Shown: positions 62,084 to 64,000 of the stretch, piece by piece
Layout: each line of letters starts with the position of its first letter
Numbering within the stretch: position 1 is the first letter of the stretch
From: Barnesiella sp.
GTDB lineage: Bacteria; Bacteroidota; Bacteroidia; Bacteroidales; Muribaculaceae
DNA: 64,000 bases
NCBI GenBank assembly: GCA_014801075.1
Contig: JAAVEW010000008.1
Coordinates: forward strand, 79,850 to 143,849
Direction of reading: 5' to 3'
The notes under the pieces: generated by a model
Database searches by the model: none
What the model was told of the DNA's origin: nothing
The model's input: only the letters and a program-made list of their open reading frames with translations
Program-made: the position numbers and the translations under genes

Positions 62084-63280
62084 TTATTTTCGTTTAACGT
62101 TAAAATTAAAAGTGGTACTTATTTTTTCATTCTTATAGGCATCTGCAACACCCTGAATCAGATATTTTATGCCAGTTGTTTTATCCATATTTTCTTGAAT
62201 GTCAGCCCCGGTATCATCATTTGATTCCGAAACCCATGAGGGCATACCGGGAGTATTAAATGTTAAGCAATCCTGAGCTATCGTAGTGCCTTTGGGGATT
62301 GTAAATTTAATATAGTGAGAATACTTGCTTTTGGAATCCGAGACTGGATATATACCATCTACTACTATAGTAGGATTGTTGAAAGTGTAATTTGCCTTAT
62401 CTTGCACATCATCATCTGTTTGTAAAGTAGTGCGAAAATCTGCTTGAATAATTATAGAATAATCGCCATGCACCGGTATAATAGTTTTACCGGTAAGAGC
62501 ATTATTAAAAATATCAAATGGCACATTGGACTGATTGGTAAACGCTACCACTCCGCTTAAATCATACTTATCCAATTGTGAAAACGGTACAGTTGTATTG
62601 AGTTTGGCAAGATAGTTTTTATTACCAAATATCCATATATAGTATGGGCGTTTTACGTCTTTAAGTATTTCCACTGTGCCATTGGGATGGAAAAATTTCC
62701 CATTAAAGTCAGATGATAATTTTAATATCTCCACACCTAAGTCAGGTATTCTTTTTTGAGTGTTAATAACTTCATCTTTGATACGAATTTCACAGTTAGT
62801 CAAAAACTTCTGTGCATCTTTTGCCGGTAAATCCAATATGCAATCAGATACAAATATACATACTGTGGTGTCGTTAGCTTCATTAAGAACTTTAGCGATC
62901 AGATCGCCTAAATCAGTATTTGACATATTACCACCTGCTTTTTTGAATGCAGCTGGATTTAAGTCTTTTATGTAGCTTGTAAGACTACCGTTATAAGGTA
63001 TCAATATGCTATTGATATAATAAAGCTCAGTCTTTGAGGAAACTCTGTTGATATCGCTAATATAATCATATACGACATCTTTCAACTGAGAGCCGTCACA
63101 CATATATCCGTCCATACTTCCTGAGTTTTCAATGAAAACTTTGATGCATGGATCATTTGACGGTATAGTATCTGCTACAGGTGCAGAGCTAACCTCTATT
63201 TTGTCATGACCACAACTTACAACCATTAATAGTATGATTGCAGCCATGCTAACGAGTAGTATGTATGAACGATGTTTCAT
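62084..63280 (-). CDS. vWA-like lipoprotein
   Basis: Lipobox IILLMVVSCGHD; CIKVFIENSGSMDGYM (MIDAS-like), NTDLGDLI, TTVCIFVSDCILDL. Confidence 0.72.
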   Translation of the reverse strand: MKHRSYILLVSMAAIILLMVVSCGHDKIEVSSAPVADTIPSNDPCIKVFIENSGSMDGYMCDGSQLKDVVYDYISDINRVSSKTELYYINSILIPYNGSLTSYIKDLNPAAFKKAGGNMSNTDLGDLIAKVLNEANDTTVCIFVSDCILDLPAKDAQKFLTNCEIRIKDEVINTQKRIPDLGVEILKLSSDFNGKFFHPNGTVEILKDVKRPYYIWIFGNKNYLAKLNTTVPFSQLDKYDLSGVVAFTNQSNVPFDIFNNALTGKTIIPVHGDYSIIIQADFRTTLQTDDDVQDKANYTFNNPTIVVDGIYPVSDSKSKYSHYIKFTIPKGTTIAQDCLTFNTPGMPSWVSESNDDTGADIQENMDKTTGIKYLIQGVADAYKNEKISTTFNFNVKRK

Positions 63281-63309
63281 TACTTTGAGCTTAAAATTTA
63301 GTTAGGTAA

Positions 63310-63517
63310 CTCTAATTAAGAGATTTGGATGACATACAAACACCTTATTCATAGTAATTAATAAATGTTTATTGGTCCGATTTGCTCAACAATAGGTCTT
63401 AATGGAGCTTTAGATATTACGAAATTGAAAATAATTAAGAGTTCTTAGCGCTCATTTGTAAAAAATAAACTATATTTGCAATTGGAATAATTATCTCTTA
63501 ATTAGAGTCTTGGATGA
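63310..63517. repeat. Paired imperfect direct/inverted repeats beside integrase
   Basis: CTCTAATTAAGAG (63310-63322) and its exact reverse complement CTCTTAATTAGAG (63495-63507), both followed by ...TTGGATGA. Confidence 0.7.
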
Positions 63518-63612
63518 TTACTTAGCAAGAATGACACCAGTTCATTAATAAACAGTCTCTTAATAAATGCGAATAGTGCTTACGCTAAAGACTCTTTTTG
63601 TTCGGCAAATTA

Positions 63613-64000
63613 CTAAAGCGATGAAAGGATTAAAGAGTTGGCTTTATCTACAACTGAGGTGTCGAGGCTTGCGAGATAGATTTGGGTTGTAGTCTCGCTG
63701 TCGTGTCCCATTCCCTCGCTGATTACACTTAATGGTATTCCTTTCGCTTTGGCTGCTGATGCCCAACTATGGCGGGCTACATATAGAGTCAGAGGTATGG
63801 AGATACCAATCTTCCTGGCTATCGTTTTTAAGTTATGGTTGATGTTATATCCCACATTCCGATAGGTATATCGCTCATTGGTGCCTTTGTTTTTGATGAT
63901 AGGGAGGAGATAATCGGTACTGTTTTCAGGATACTTGTCAAGTATCATCTGCATCTCTTCGGTCCACTCTATGATTAGCATTTGTCCTGTTTTTTTTCGA
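63613..64000 (-). CDS. Tyrosine recombinase/integrase C-terminal part (N-terminus beyond window)
   Basis: LYVARHSWASAAKAKG (RHxxA), GMGHDSETTTQIYLASLD; frame stays open through the right edge. Confidence 0.9.
   Translation of the reverse strand, partial: RKKTGQMLIIEWTEEMQMILDKYPENSTDYLLPIIKNKGTNERYTYRNVGYNINHNLKTIARKIGISIPLTLYVARHSWASAAKAKGIPLSVISEGMGHDSETTTQIYLASLDTSVVDKANSLILSSL

Noticed and set aside
1-64000. tRNA or rRNA genes
   Set aside because: I did not recognise any by eye; a tRNAscan/Infernal run would be needed to exclude them.

Overview
The window looks like a Bacteroidales (Muribaculaceae-like) chromosome. From 0 to about 52 kb it is mostly core genes: KefB-like antiporter, MgtC, SecA, DusB, IspG, PurE, RpoN, glycine-lipid acyltransferases, a LegB/ATP-grasp/NeuB cluster, the Na+-pumping decarboxylase operon, DnaK, a giant exonuclease-RecQ-UvrD fusion, PurN and a GH76 enzyme. 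From about 52.1 kb to the right edge the sequence becomes visibly AT-richer. It holds one tightly packed minus-strand gene train ending next to a partial tyrosine recombinase. The train encodes a vWA-like lipoprotein, a small membrane protein, a tubulin/FtsZ-like protein, a 1131-aa actin/Hsp70-like ATPase, a coiled-coil lipoprotein, a MotA/ZorA-like and a MotB/ZorB-like protein, a trypsin-like protease lipoprotein, a small membrane ORF with a stop right after its ATG, and a membrane-anchored J-like protein lacking HPD. I do not recognise this combination as a named system; it is the best candidate here for an undescribed machine or defence system. Second-tier findings are a four-helix-bundle (23S IVP/Avd-like) gene flanked by 9-bp GGACNRGTC tandem arrays, and a noncoding block of palindromes plus a 23-bp-period tandem repeat at 31.8-32.2 kb. 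All calls come from reading the sequence and supplied ORFs; no database search was run.
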